Shown: positions 32,036 through 39,566 of the stretch, in pieces | How the letters are laid out: each line of letters starts with the position of its first letter | Position numbering within the stretch: position 1 is the stretch's first letter | From: DATGFK01 sp040007395 | Lineage (GTDB): Bacteria; Chloroflexota; Anaerolineae; Aggregatilineales; UBA2796 | DNA: 39,566 nt | Assembly: GCA_040007395.1 (NCBI GenBank) | Contig: JBDTVG010000131.1 | Coordinates: forward strand, 1 to 39,566 | Direction of reading: 5' to 3' | Notes under the pieces: model-generated | Told to the model about the DNA's origin: nothing | The model's input: only the letters and a program-made list of their open reading frames with translations | Database searches by the model: none | Program-made: the position numbers and the translations under genes

Positions 32036-33370
32036 TTGAATTATCAGGATGAAGGGTTTACCGCACGTCCTATTGAGCGGGGGTTTCTCGTTGGAGCCGA
32101 CGTGCGTGGATCACGCCCGCTAATCCCGCTAGAAAGTTCGCTAGATGAATTGGCCTTACTCGCTGATACCGCAGGTATCGAAGTCGTTGGACGGGCCATG
32201 CAGCATTTGAACCATATCGACCCGGCAACCTTTATCGGATCGGGCAAAGTCGAAGAGATCCGCGAGCTAGCCACCAGCGCCCTTGCCGACGTTATCATAT
32301 TTGATGATGAACTTTCGCCGCGCCACCAACGTGAGTTGGAGAATGCGTTTGGCGATACTGTAAAATTGCTGGATCGTTCAGCTCTAATTCTCGACATTTT
32401 TGCCCAACACGCCCACACCCGCGAAGGGGCATTGCAGGTCGAACTCGCTCAATACGAATATCGCCTCCCACGCTTGACACGCCAATGGACTCACCTTGCC
32501 CGACAGGCAGGCGGTGGCGCAGCGCGTGGTGGTTCGGCAGGAGTCGGGTTGCGCGGCCCCGGTGAAACACAGCTTGAAGTTGACCGCCGCGAAATCGGGC
32601 GGAAGATCAGCAAATTGAAAGAAGACCTCGAAGCGGTGCGGGCGCATCGGGGTCGTCACCGTGCCCAGCGAACCCGCCTCGGAATGCCAGTGGTTGCGCT
32701 GGTAGGTTATACCAATGCGGGTAAGTCTACCGTGCTTAACGCGCTGACTGGCGCGAAAGTCTATGCGGCAAACCAACTCTTTGCGACCTTAGATCCGACG
32801 ACGCGGCGGCTCACGCTGCCCGGCGGCAAAGTCGCGCTCTTTTCCGACACAGTAGGCTTTATCCAGAAGTTGCCCACAACATTGATTGCGGCCTTCCGTG
32901 CCACCCTTGAGGAAGTTCTCGAAGCCGATCTGCTGATCCATATCGTTGATGTGGCGCACCCGGATTACCTCGCCCAGATCGAGACGGTCGAGGATACACT
33001 GGCAGAACTCGATATGCCGCATGTGCCGAGTATTCTGGCCTTGAACAAGATCGATCTGCTTAAAGGCGAAATACCGGACTTGATCGCAGGCGAAAATGGC
33101 AAAGACTATGCGGCTGTCGTGCCACTGTCAGCGCTCAAGAATCAGGGATTGGATCGCCTGTTAGGGGAAGTCGAACGGTTGCTGGTCGAAAATATGGTCG
33201 AGATCAATTTGACGTTGCCTTACCAGCGCGGCGACCTGATCTCGCTCATTCACGAATACGGTATCATTGATGACGAACAACACAGCGAAAATGGCGTGAC
33301 TCTCAAAGCGCATGTACCATCAAGGTTATTGACCCGCTTTGCTGGAACCAACTTGCAAGAGGAACTGTGA
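32036..33370 (+). CDS. hflX: GTPase HflX
   Basis: Encodes 444 residues starting at a TTG (32036); no ATG lies nearby in frame, and GCAGGTAG sits upstream at about 32021-32028. HflX is a ribosome-associated GTPase that splits stalled 70S ribosomes under stress. The N-terminal nucleotide-binding domain includes the invariant glycine-rich ARQAGGGAARGG...GVGLRGPGETQLE (about 155-181) and coiled region (185-215). The G domain has the P-loop GYTNAGKST (224-232), G3 DTVGF (271-275) and G4 NKID (337-340). Its stop overlaps the next gene by 4 bases (GTGA), so the two are translationally coupled. Confidence 0.94.
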   Translation: MNYQDEGFTARPIERGFLVGADVRGSRPLIPLESSLDELALLADTAGIEVVGRAMQHLNHIDPATFIGSGKVEEIRELATSALADVIIFDDELSPRHQRELENAFGDTVKLLDRSALILDIFAQHAHTREGALQVELAQYEYRLPRLTRQWTHLARQAGGGAARGGSAGVGLRGPGETQLEVDRREIGRKISKLKEDLEAVRAHRGRHRAQRTRLGMPVVALVGYTNAGKSTVLNALTGAKVYAANQLFATLDPTTRRLTLPGGKVALFSDTVGFIQKLPTTLIAAFRATLEEVLEADLLIHIVDVAHPDYLAQIETVEDTLAELDMPHVPSILALNKIDLLKGEIPDLIAGENGKDYAAVVPLSALKNQGLDRLLGEVERLLVENMVEINLTLPYQRGDLISLIHEYGIIDDEQHSENGVTLKAHVPSRLLTRFAGTNLQEEL

Positions 33371-33627
33371 AAGCCTTCTATAGGTGGTTGGACAATTCGA
33401 CAGGCTTAAAAGATCTCATCAAGGCGCTGTCAGCAACACTTGCCGCACGGCGTGGATTGCCCTTGATCGGCGCGGTTGTGCTGACTTTGGTTAGTCTGGT
33501 GGTTCACCTGTTAGCAGCAATATCGGGCAGCGTATGGATCAGTATTTGCGGCTTCTCGATCCTGCATCTGGCCATCTTAATCGGCTTTCTCGGCATATTG
33601 CTCGCCGAACCTCTCGGACGTGGGTAG
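33367..33627 (+). CDS. Small membrane protein of unknown function
   Basis: Encodes 86 residues starting at GTG within the hflX stop (4-base GTGA overlap). After an amphipathic start of about 30 residues (FYRWLDNSTGLKDLIKALSATLAARRG) come two membrane segments (about 31-53 and 57-80: LPLIGAVVLTLVSLVVHLLA and ISICGFSILHLAILIGFLGILLA). I do not recognise the family. Tight coupling to hflX and to the next gene suggests a conserved unit. Confidence 0.72.
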   Translation: MKAFYRWLDNSTGLKDLIKALSATLAARRGLPLIGAVVLTLVSLVVHLLAAISGSVWISICGFSILHLAILIGFLGILLAEPLGRG

Positions 33628-33643
33628 CTTTGGGGTGAAACGC

Positions 33644-34588
33644 ATGGCATGGCAAGAACAAGTCTCGCAAATCGTCAATGATAAACTGTCGGGATCACTC
33701 GCTCTGACCAGTGCCACTGCCACAGCGCTTATCGATTTGTCTGAGCAAGCCTCGTTCAGCAGCATTGACGCGCTGCTAGACCAATTGGTAACGATTGGCG
33801 AACAAGTGCTGGACTCCCAGACGGGCATGGCCTCTGTTGTCAACCTGTATAATCGAGTGCTGTTCGCTGTCAGCCCGCAGATTACCGTCGAGAGCGGAGT
33901 ACAAGTTCTGCGCGAGAGAGCTCAGGCGTTTCTGGCGGAACAATACCGCGCCAGTACCGATTTGTCGCGGCGCTGCGTGGCGTTGATGACCGAAGGGCTG
34001 ACGATTTGTACCTACTCGTACAGTTCGACGGTGTTAGCGGCACTCAAGTCGGCAGGGTTGAGCAAACGCAAGCCGATTGTTATCTGCCATGAAGGTCGCC
34101 CCGGTCTTGAGGGTCGCCGTATGGCGCAGGATCTTGCCGCCGCCAATATCGATGTTACCTTGACTGTCGATGCTGCTATGTTTAGCAATGTGCGTAACAG
34201 CGAAATGGTCATTGTCGGCGCGGACGCGCTTTCAGAGCAGGGGATTGTCAGTAAACTTGGCACGGCGACTTTGACCACCTGTGCGCGATGGTTGGGTGTG
34301 CCATGTTATGTGCTGGCAGATACCAACAAGATCTGGCCTTTTGAACTTGGCACACAGCCCCTCAAAGAGCGCGATCCCGGCGAAATCTGGGATAGTCCGC
34401 CGCCGGGAGTGCGAGTCGCTAATCGTTATTATGATACGACTTCATGGGATGCGGTGTCCGGCGTGGTGACAGAACAGGGCTTACTAACCGCCGCCGAAGT
34501 CCGCCAACTGAGCCGGGAACGGGTGGCTCATACCACGTTGTATCATATCATTGAACAGATGCGTAATCGCCGCAACGAAGTTGCATAG
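33644..34588 (+). CDS. eIF-2B alpha/beta/delta-like protein
   Basis: Encodes 314 residues from ATG 33644 (GGGG 8 bases upstream); a GTG at 33620 in the same frame would overlap the membrane-protein gene. The Rossmann-like second half matches the eIF-2B/MtnA superfamily: TICTYSYSSTVLAAL, VICHEGRPGLEGRRMAQDLAAANIDVTL, MVIVGADALSEQGIVSKLGTATLTTCARWLGVPCYVLAD. In the superfamily these residues form the sugar-phosphate or nucleotide pocket; relatives include methylthioribose-1-phosphate isomerase and ribose-1,5-bisphosphate isomerase. The catalytic cysteine of MtnA cannot be confirmed here. It belongs to the hflX unit. Confidence 0.82.
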   Translation: MAWQEQVSQIVNDKLSGSLALTSATATALIDLSEQASFSSIDALLDQLVTIGEQVLDSQTGMASVVNLYNRVLFAVSPQITVESGVQVLRERAQAFLAEQYRASTDLSRRCVALMTEGLTICTYSYSSTVLAALKSAGLSKRKPIVICHEGRPGLEGRRMAQDLAAANIDVTLTVDAAMFSNVRNSEMVIVGADALSEQGIVSKLGTATLTTCARWLGVPCYVLADTNKIWPFELGTQPLKERDPGEIWDSPPPGVRVANRYYDTTSWDAVSGVVTEQGLLTAAEVRQLSRERVAHTTLYHIIEQMRNRRNEVA

Positions 34589-34620
34589 CCTAACAGTGGT
34601 GTTCATGAACGAGGGGAATA

Positions 34621-35475
34621 ATGACTGTCACAGAACTTTTGTTGGCTAGCTTGAATAACCCTGTGCCTGCTGCCCGCATCGAAATGCTGCGTGTGCTGGC
34701 AACCCTTGAGGAGACATTGGCGCTTCCAACACTCCGTAACCTGATCAACTCGGAAACCGATCCTGACGTACTACCCGTTCTGAAGTGGGCTGGAAAAGTT
34801 ATCTGGCAAGCGCAGCAAAACGGCTATAGCACCGCCAATGCGATCCATAAGCACTTCCGGCGTGACCTTGAACTTAGCCCAGAAGAAAAGCAAGAGGCCG
34901 CCAAGCTGGCGAATCTTCAACAGAATCTCGATGTCGAACTGATGAAAGAACGGCAAGATGCCCAAGTCCGGAACGTGGGAACGACACTAGCACTTGGTGC
35001 GCTCGGCGCAATGGTTGGCGGGGTAGGGATGGGCGCAAGTATCATTATGGCGGGTGCAAATGGTGCGACGAACAATCCCGACTCTGGTCTTGTAGCCCGT
35101 CCCAAGATTGGCACAGAAGCGATTCCGCCGCAGCGCCCCACCGAAGTTAACATTGCAGTATGGCTACGTCGCCTCAAGGATGCCGAGGCAAAACATCGCA
35201 AAGCAGCACTCACCGAATTAGGGTCGCTGAATAATCCGGCGGCGTTGCCCCACATTGCCGCTGTTTTTGCTACAGAAAGTGACCCACAAGTGAAGGAAGC
35301 CGCGCAGCGTGCCGCCAAAATTATTTATTACAACTGGTACGCTTGGGAAGCGGAAAATGCTAACCAACCGCAAAAAAACGCTGCTTCCACATCTCCAGCT
35401 CAGTCTGATGTCTCCGCTATTCTGGCGAAAGCGCAAGCTGCCAAAGACGCTAAAAAGCGTAAGACACTGAGTTAA
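34621..35475 (+). CDS. HEAT-repeat protein with a glycine-rich hydrophobic insert
   Basis: Encodes 284 residues with a strong GAGGGG site before the ATG. HEAT-like helix pairs flank the protein: about 7-65 (NPVPAARIEMLRVLATLEETLALPTL...TDPDVLPVLKWAGKVI) and about 185-240 (KHRKAALTELGSLNNPAALPHIAAVFATESDPQVKEAAQRAAKII). Between them lie a charged helix (about 85-115) and a glycine- and alanine-rich hydrophobic stretch (TLALGALGAMVGGVGMGASIIMAG, about 121-144) that could enter a membrane or form a glycine-zipper. The tail is A/K rich. HEAT repeats serve protein binding; partner unknown. Confidence 0.75.
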   Translation: MTVTELLLASLNNPVPAARIEMLRVLATLEETLALPTLRNLINSETDPDVLPVLKWAGKVIWQAQQNGYSTANAIHKHFRRDLELSPEEKQEAAKLANLQQNLDVELMKERQDAQVRNVGTTLALGALGAMVGGVGMGASIIMAGANGATNNPDSGLVARPKIGTEAIPPQRPTEVNIAVWLRRLKDAEAKHRKAALTELGSLNNPAALPHIAAVFATESDPQVKEAAQRAAKIIYYNWYAWEAENANQPQKNAASTSPAQSDVSAILAKAQAAKDAKKRKTLS

Positions 35476-35579
35476 TTTCAACTGTACTATATAGCGTAAT
35501 CGCTCATTGCAATTGATGGAACTGCCCACGACTTCCAACAAGTAGACGGTTATCCTTTTCTCTTAAAAACTGCGAGTCT

Positions 35580-36320
35580 ATGAATAAAATTATCGTCGTT
35601 TATCTCGTCATTGCTGCCGCTGCGTTTTTGACTGGACTATCCAAGGGTGGACTGGGTGGCGCACTGGGTTCACTCGTTACACCGCTGCTCGCCCTGATTG
35701 TGCCTGCTACGGTAGCCATTGGACTTTCGCTCCCCATTTTGCTCGTAGGCGATGTCTGTGCTCTGTACGCCCATTGGGGCGGTTGGGATCGGCGCATCAT
35801 TATCACCATGTTGCCAAGTACCATTATCGGGGTAATCATTGGTGCGCTCGTTATTGGCAATCTGTCGCCTGTCACTTTACAGCATGGATTGGGTATTGTC
35901 GCGCTTCTGTATACACTGTACAAAGTGTGGGAGCGACGCTCCGCCAACGCCAAAACGGTTACCCTACCGCCTTGGCAGACTCATATGTTGGGCACGGTCA
36001 CAGGACTCGCCTCGACTGTCGCCAACGCTGGTGGACCATCCTTCACGATCTATTTGTTGTCGCTGCGTGTCGTACCATCGGTCTTTGTCGGTACATCAGT
36101 GCTGTATTTTGCGCTGCTCAACGCCATAAAAATTCCGGCTTACGCGAGCGCCCATATCTTACAACCAGATATGTTTCTAGTGGTGGCATGGTCAATACCA
36201 TTGATCCCACTCGGCGTGTGGTCGGGAATCCTATTGGATCGTCACTTGGATATGAAAACTTTCGAGACATTGATCTTGGTGCTGTTGGCGGTAACGGGCG
36301 TGATCTTGTTACTCAAGTAA
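35580..36320 (+). CDS. TauE/SafE-family membrane transporter
   Basis: Encodes 246 residues, nearly all in hydrophobic segments (about seven to eight). The family signature halves can be seen: AAFLTGLSKGGLGGALGSLVTPLLAL at about 15-40 and GTVTGLASTVANAGGPSFTIYLL near 137-160. Members export sulfite, sulfoacetate or other organosulfur anions, or are of unknown substrate. No strong ribosome binding site is visible; a separate promoter is possible in the 104-base gap upstream. Nothing nearby tells its substrate, although a TusA-like protein occurs elsewhere in the window. Confidence 0.86.
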   Translation: MNKIIVVYLVIAAAAFLTGLSKGGLGGALGSLVTPLLALIVPATVAIGLSLPILLVGDVCALYAHWGGWDRRIIITMLPSTIIGVIIGALVIGNLSPVTLQHGLGIVALLYTLYKVWERRSANAKTVTLPPWQTHMLGTVTGLASTVANAGGPSFTIYLLSLRVVPSVFVGTSVLYFALLNAIKIPAYASAHILQPDMFLVVAWSIPLIPLGVWSGILLDRHLDMKTFETLILVLLAVTGVILLLK

Positions 36321-36394
36321 GGATCAGCCAAAAATAACAGTCCATACAATAAGGGGAAGTTTTAAGCGATACGCTTAATCCGGCGTATAGGTAG

Positions 36395-36410
36395 TTTATT
36401 GTACAATAAA
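36395..36410. promoter_or_regulatory. Perfect 16-bp palindrome TTTATTGTACAATAAA
   Basis: A perfect palindrome 58 bases before the ATG of the duplicated-domain secreted protein. A further TTGTACA half-site lies at 36445-36451, between it and the ribosome binding site. The core is the same as in the palindromes at 29339-29363, so one repressor or activator could act at both places. Confidence 0.5.
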
Positions 36411-36467
36411 GCTAATACTGGTTACACACTGGCTACTGGTGTGCTTGTACATTTAGGAGAGGAATCT

Positions 36468-37451
36468 ATGAAGAAAAATATGCTGCGTCTACTGGCAATC
36501 CTGCTGGTATGTGCTACTTTTAAGATTAGCCCAATTCAGGCCACTCCTTCCCAAACACCGACCAACACGCAGATCTCTCCGGCGCAAATGCTGCTTGTAT
36601 ATTACAGCAGTATCAACTTGAAGGATTACGGACAGGCGTATTCATTGTGGCTTAACCCGCCGCAGACCTTTCAGGACTTTGCTGGGGGCTTCGTGGATAC
36701 CGATCATGTGCTGCCGTTCTTTGGTACGATCCAGACTAACCCGGTGAGTTCTGCTGAATATGGGCGTATTCCGACAGTGCTGTTCGGCTTTCATACTGAT
36801 GGCACACAGGTATCCTACGCGGGCTGTTTTAGCATCTCACAGACGACAGTGGGGTGGCGGATTTTCAATGCCGATCTCGGCTTTATCTCTAATCGGGCTT
36901 TCCCCGATCTCAGCAACGTTAGTCAATATCTTAGTATAAACTGCTATGCGACGAGTCCGACAGCGACGATAACGCCTACTTTCATTAATTTCCAGTTAAG
37001 CGACGGGCAGCAGTTTCTGGATACTTACTATCAGATCATCAATCGGCGGGACTATGCCACTGCTTACGGTTTGTGGCTGCAACCTCTGCCGGGGCCAAAA
37101 CCCAACGGCGCACCTGCTGTGGATTACCGCACACCCTATGCTGATTTTGTAGCGGGCTATGCCGATACCACTTATGTTATGGTCTATCCCGGCCCGTATA
37201 ACGCGGGCGGTGGCTTTGCTGGACACGGCTATGTGGCGGGAGTTATCCCAGCGGTATTGGTTGGCTTGCATCTTAACGGCAGCGTAAGCGCGGTTGCGGG
37301 TTGCTATGTGCTAGGTGGGTTGCGAGCGAACCAGTTAGGCATTGTCAGCGGCAAGTTCCAACCCCTATCGACAACAAATGATATACCCGATGGTGGAACG
37401 ATTCTCAGGGCGCTCACGCTGGATTGTAACCAGTTTGGCTTGTCGTACTGA
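36468..37451 (+). CDS. Secreted protein with two copies of an NTF2-like domain
   Basis: Encodes 327 residues from ATG 36468 (AGGAGAGG upstream), not from the longer TTG frame at 36399. A signal peptide covers about 1-27 (NMLRLLAILLVCATFKISPIQAT). The mature part is an internal duplication: copy 1 (about 38-165) and copy 2 (about 180-325). Shared elements are Y-Y-x-x-I-N-x-[KR]-D-Y-x-x-A-Y-x-L-W-L, then D-F-x-x-G-[FY]-x-D-T, then I-P-x-V-L-x-G-x-H-x-[DN]-G, then [SV]-x-A-G-C[FY]. The helix-then-sheet order fits an NTF2/SnoaL-like cone. No catalytic residues are recognised. It is a two-domain envelope protein of unknown role. Confidence 0.78.
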   Translation: MKKNMLRLLAILLVCATFKISPIQATPSQTPTNTQISPAQMLLVYYSSINLKDYGQAYSLWLNPPQTFQDFAGGFVDTDHVLPFFGTIQTNPVSSAEYGRIPTVLFGFHTDGTQVSYAGCFSISQTTVGWRIFNADLGFISNRAFPDLSNVSQYLSINCYATSPTATITPTFINFQLSDGQQFLDTYYQIINRRDYATAYGLWLQPLPGPKPNGAPAVDYRTPYADFVAGYADTTYVMVYPGPYNAGGGFAGHGYVAGVIPAVLVGLHLNGSVSAVAGCYVLGGLRANQLGIVSGKFQPLSTTNDIPDGGTILRALTLDCNQFGLSY

Positions 37452-37468
37452 GATCGATAGAGCAAAGT

Positions 37469-37490
37469 GGGCCGATACATAGATCGGCCC
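37469..37490. terminator. Hairpin between convergent genes
   Basis: GGGCCGAT (37469-37476) pairs with ATCGGCCC (37483-37490) around ACATAG, midway between two converging stops (37451 and 37500). There is no clear T-run, so efficiency is uncertain. Confidence 0.55.
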
Positions 37491-37499
37491 CATGAAATA

Positions 37500-38009
37500 C
37501 TACAGCATGAGCCGCTGTTGGACGTGAACCGTTGCGCCTTCAAGCTTGAGCAACTGCTCCTTCAATTCGAGTCCGCCCCCATAGCCGACTAGCGTGCCAT
37601 CCGCGCCGATAACGCGATGGCAGGGAATGATAATGGCGATTGGGTTGGTGGCATTGGCACGACCTACCGCCCGCACTGCCGCAGGATTGCCAATGCGTTC
37701 CGCCAGTTCACGGTAGCTGATCGTTGTGCCATAGGGAATCGTTTGCAGCGCCGTCCAGACGGTTTGCTGAAATGCGGTGCCATGCGGCGCTAAAGGCAGA
37801 TCAAACGTATAGCGTTCCTGCCGGAAATACTCGTTAAGCTGCTTGACCGCTTCGTCGCAGCGCTTCGAGTCCGCGACTACAGATTCGGTAGTAATTGGGT
37901 CAATTTCACCATTTAAGCTCAGATAGCGTAATACGCCTGCCTCATCGACGGCAGCCGCCATTGTGCCAAACGGGGTTGCGAACGGTTGGGTATAGATTAA
38001 GGTTGTCAT
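37500..38009 (-). CDS. ogt: Methylated-DNA--protein-cysteine methyltransferase
   Basis: Encodes 169 residues. It removes alkyl groups from O6-alkylguanine (and O4-alkylthymine) by transfer to its own cysteine. The active-site motif IPCHRVIG is intact (Cys at about 130), preceded by the helix-turn-helix with the arginine finger (AVRAVGRANATNPIAI) and the typical YGTTISYRELAERIGNP and GYGGGLELKEQLLKLEG. The N-terminal domain is the short Ogt type. Its ATG overlaps the stop of the Ada-AlkA gene by 4 bases (ATGA), so the two are one operon. Confidence 0.94.
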   Translation of the reverse strand: MTTLIYTQPFATPFGTMAAAVDEAGVLRYLSLNGEIDPITTESVVADSKRCDEAVKQLNEYFRQERYTFDLPLAPHGTAFQQTVWTALQTIPYGTTISYRELAERIGNPAAVRAVGRANATNPIAIIIPCHRVIGADGTLVGYGGGLELKEQLLKLEGATVHVQQRLML

Positions 38010-39475
38010 CCGGGATTCTCTCCTAAGGTTAACCAGAGGTGGTAAGTTGCTAAACTTCGGTAGGGGGCGAACAACTCCATCAATGCCGCTGTCTCGGTGC
38101 TATCAGGCCGATGATCGAGATCGTAGAACTTACGGAGTGCGTTGACCAGTCCCGCATCACCGAGTGGTACACAGTCGGCAAAGCCCAACGCCCGCAGCAT
38201 GATATAGTGCGCCGACCACGGCCCCAGTCCGCGTATCGCCAGCAATTGTTGTTCAACCTGACTTGCAGGCGCTTCCGCCAAATTTGCCAAAGATAAATCA
38301 CCAGAACTGATCAATCTTGCAGTATCGATCAGGTATTCGGCTTTGTGGCGCGAAAACTGACGCGATGTTAGATCGGTGTAGTCTAGTTGAGCGACAGCGG
38401 TGGGTGTCGGGTGGGCGATGAAACCACTATCGCCAATCGGTTCACCGCACAACTGCACTACTGTGCGGCGCAGCTTGTACGCAAAGGGCAGATTGACCTG
38501 CTGCCCAACAATCGCCCATGTCATCGCCTCGAAAATATCAGGCATCAATGGGATACGCAGCCCATGACGACCTATCAGCAGCCGACTCAAGTTGGGATCG
38601 CTACCCATGCGCCGTTCAAATCCGGTTGGGCTGTTGGTCAGTCCCAATAGACGAATCACCGCCGCGTGAATGCCCCGCATGATCTCTGGCGTGATGGGTT
38701 GCGTCCCTTCGATATGGCAATCCACACTGCGCGGCTGAAACTCCATATGCAGCAAAACGCTTGCCGCCCCGATCCGCAATGCCTTGACAGCGCTCTGACC
38801 TTTGACCTGTTCAGTGCGGCTTTCGGGATCACGCCCTAGCAGTTTCAACGTAACCCACGACACATAATTCTCAGGCAGCGTCACCGTAAAATCGCTGGAT
38901 TTCCCCAACTGCTGATAGTCTTTTGGCGAGAGTCCTGTTGCCTTGCGAAAATTGTCGTGGAACGCCGAAAGACTCTCGAAGCCGACAGCATACGCGACCT
39001 CAATCACCTGCTTATCGGGATCTTCGAGTAAGCGGCAAGCCGCCGCGATCCGTGTGCGGCAAAGAAAAGCAGCGGGCGTGCTGTGATAGTGCTGACGAAA
39101 CAGGGCGTGCAGTTTGGTCAATCCTATCCCCGACTCTGAGACCATTGCGTCGGTACTGGCAAATGTGCTGGGAACGTGCCGAACATTTACTACTAATGCA
39201 GTCAGCGTGGCAAGGTCGGGATCGTAGTGCTGGTAGAAGTAGTCGGGCCGGCAGCGGCGACAAGCCCGTAACCCTGCCGTTTGCGCAGCGGCTTCGGTGG
39301 CGAAGAAACGAACATTTTCCGCGTTGGGTTTGCGAGCCGTACACGATGGCAAACAGTAAATCCCGGTAGAAAGTACACCTGTCAGAAACCGTCCATTGTA
39401 GGTGGCATCGCTGGCGTACATGTGTGTGAGCATTTCCGCATGAGTCAGGGAATCTGAAATTTGAGTCGCGATCAT
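38006..39475 (-). CDS. alkA: Ada-AlkA fusion: methyl-sensor activator and 3-methyladenine DNA glycosylase
   Basis: Encodes 489 residues in three parts. An Ada-type zinc domain (about 15-80) has C41, C45, C72 and C75; by analogy with E. coli N-Ada, Cys41 would take methyl from phosphotriesters and switch the protein into an activator. An AraC-type helix-turn-helix domain covers about 85-190 (VIEVAYAVGFESLSAFHDNFRKATGLSPKDY). An AlkA glycosylase domain covers about 195-489, with helix-hairpin-helix LLAIRGLGPWSAHY (411-424) and catalytic Asp440 in VPLGDAGLVNAL, removing N-alkylated purines. Such fusions are known. With the Ogt gene it gives the full adaptive alkylation response in two genes, probably self-activating. 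Confidence 0.93.
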   Translation of the reverse strand: MIATQISDSLTHAEMLTHMYASDATYNGRFLTGVLSTGIYCLPSCTARKPNAENVRFFATEAAAQTAGLRACRRCRPDYFYQHYDPDLATLTALVVNVRHVPSTFASTDAMVSESGIGLTKLHALFRQHYHSTPAAFLCRTRIAAACRLLEDPDKQVIEVAYAVGFESLSAFHDNFRKATGLSPKDYQQLGKSSDFTVTLPENYVSWVTLKLLGRDPESRTEQVKGQSAVKALRIGAASVLLHMEFQPRSVDCHIEGTQPITPEIMRGIHAAVIRLLGLTNSPTGFERRMGSDPNLSRLLIGRHGLRIPLMPDIFEAMTWAIVGQQVNLPFAYKLRRTVVQLCGEPIGDSGFIAHPTPTAVAQLDYTDLTSRQFSRHKAEYLIDTARLISSGDLSLANLAEAPASQVEQQLLAIRGLGPWSAHYIMLRALGFADCVPLGDAGLVNALRKFYDLDHRPDSTETAALMELFAPYRSLATYHLWLTLGENPG

Positions 39476-39566
39476 TATTACACCCAGACTGGTTCAATTT
39501 ATAGACAGATCATACCCTGATTGCTAGTTGACGTTCATGGATCCTAGCCGAAAATTGAGCTTACCA
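39476..39566. promoter_or_regulatory. Upstream region of the alkylation-repair operon
   Basis: Read on the minus strand, the region contains TATGAT and TATAAA within 50 bases of the ATG, candidates for a -10 box; no clear -35 box is seen, as is usual for promoters that need an activator of the Ada type. The window ends here. Confidence 0.3.

Noticed and set aside
35774..36337. Plus-strand ORF of 187 codons inside the TauE-family gene
   Set aside because: Alternative frame over a clear membrane transporter; residues lack membrane or domain pattern.
38923..39369. Plus-strand ORF of 148 codons opposite the Ada-AlkA gene
   Set aside because: Antisense to the Ada and AraC motifs; R/S/P-rich shadow composition.
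1..39566. Prophage, transposon or defence system
   Set aside because: No integrase, transposase, phage structural, restriction-modification, toxin-antitoxin or CRISPR-associated motif was seen in any frame.

Overview
The window looks like a chromosomal segment of a Chloroflexota-type bacterium. This is an inference from gene content and style: an SBBP beta-propeller surface protein with a DUF7948-like N-terminus, a BTAD regulator, a DapL-like aminotransferase, a homocysteine methyltransferase/MTHFR fusion, an Ada-AlkA fusion and an unlinked recF. No rRNA is present to settle it. Base composition is about 50-55% GC and fairly even. I see no prophage, insertion sequence, transposase or CRISPR array.

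Layout. 1-1651 (minus): 5' part of a secreted SBBP-repeat protein that runs off the left edge. 1916-4436 (plus): Rieske protein, TusA-like protein, lipoprotein and RecF. 4433-4985: a decayed patch with tRNA-Arg(CCG) and the truncated 3' ends of at least one and perhaps two older genes. 4986-6017: a class II O-methyltransferase. 6073-14665 (plus): a one-carbon/methionine block, starting with a sigma-70-like promoter, a SAM-I riboswitch and its terminator, then metH, an exported metallophosphoesterase, a homocysteine methyltransferase/methylenetetrahydrofolate reductase fusion, a GNAT acetyltransferase and glyA. 14804-16309: an MFS transporter behind a possible leader-peptide attenuator, ending in a strong terminator.

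16325-19499 (minus): a small secreted protein and a GAF histidine kinase/NarL-type response regulator pair. 19786-20247 (plus): an unrecognised small protein with a very strong ribosome binding site. 20338-26970 (minus): a sugar ABC transporter operon (ATPase, two permeases, binding protein; the binding protein is closest in motif content to rhamnose RhaS), then a regulator that joins a complete DeoR-type repressor to a periplasmic-binding-protein-like sugar domain. 27219-29238 (minus): a YgjP-type metallopeptidase and a BTAD regulator with a degenerate NTPase-like N-terminus, divergent from an exported TolB-like propeller protein (29405-30556).

30825-36320 (plus): a DapL-like aminotransferase, then HflX GTPase, a small membrane protein and an eIF-2B-alpha-like protein tightly packed, a HEAT-repeat protein and a TauE-family exporter. 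36468-37451: a secreted protein made of two copies of one domain. 37500-39475 (minus): an alkylation-damage operon of Ada-AlkA fusion and Ogt.

The observations most worth following are the DeoR/binding-protein hybrid regulator with palindromes in front of the transporter operon, the short-ORF/terminator leader before the MFS gene, the repeated TTGTACA palindromes in front of two exported-protein genes, and the tRNA-Arg patch with gene remnants.
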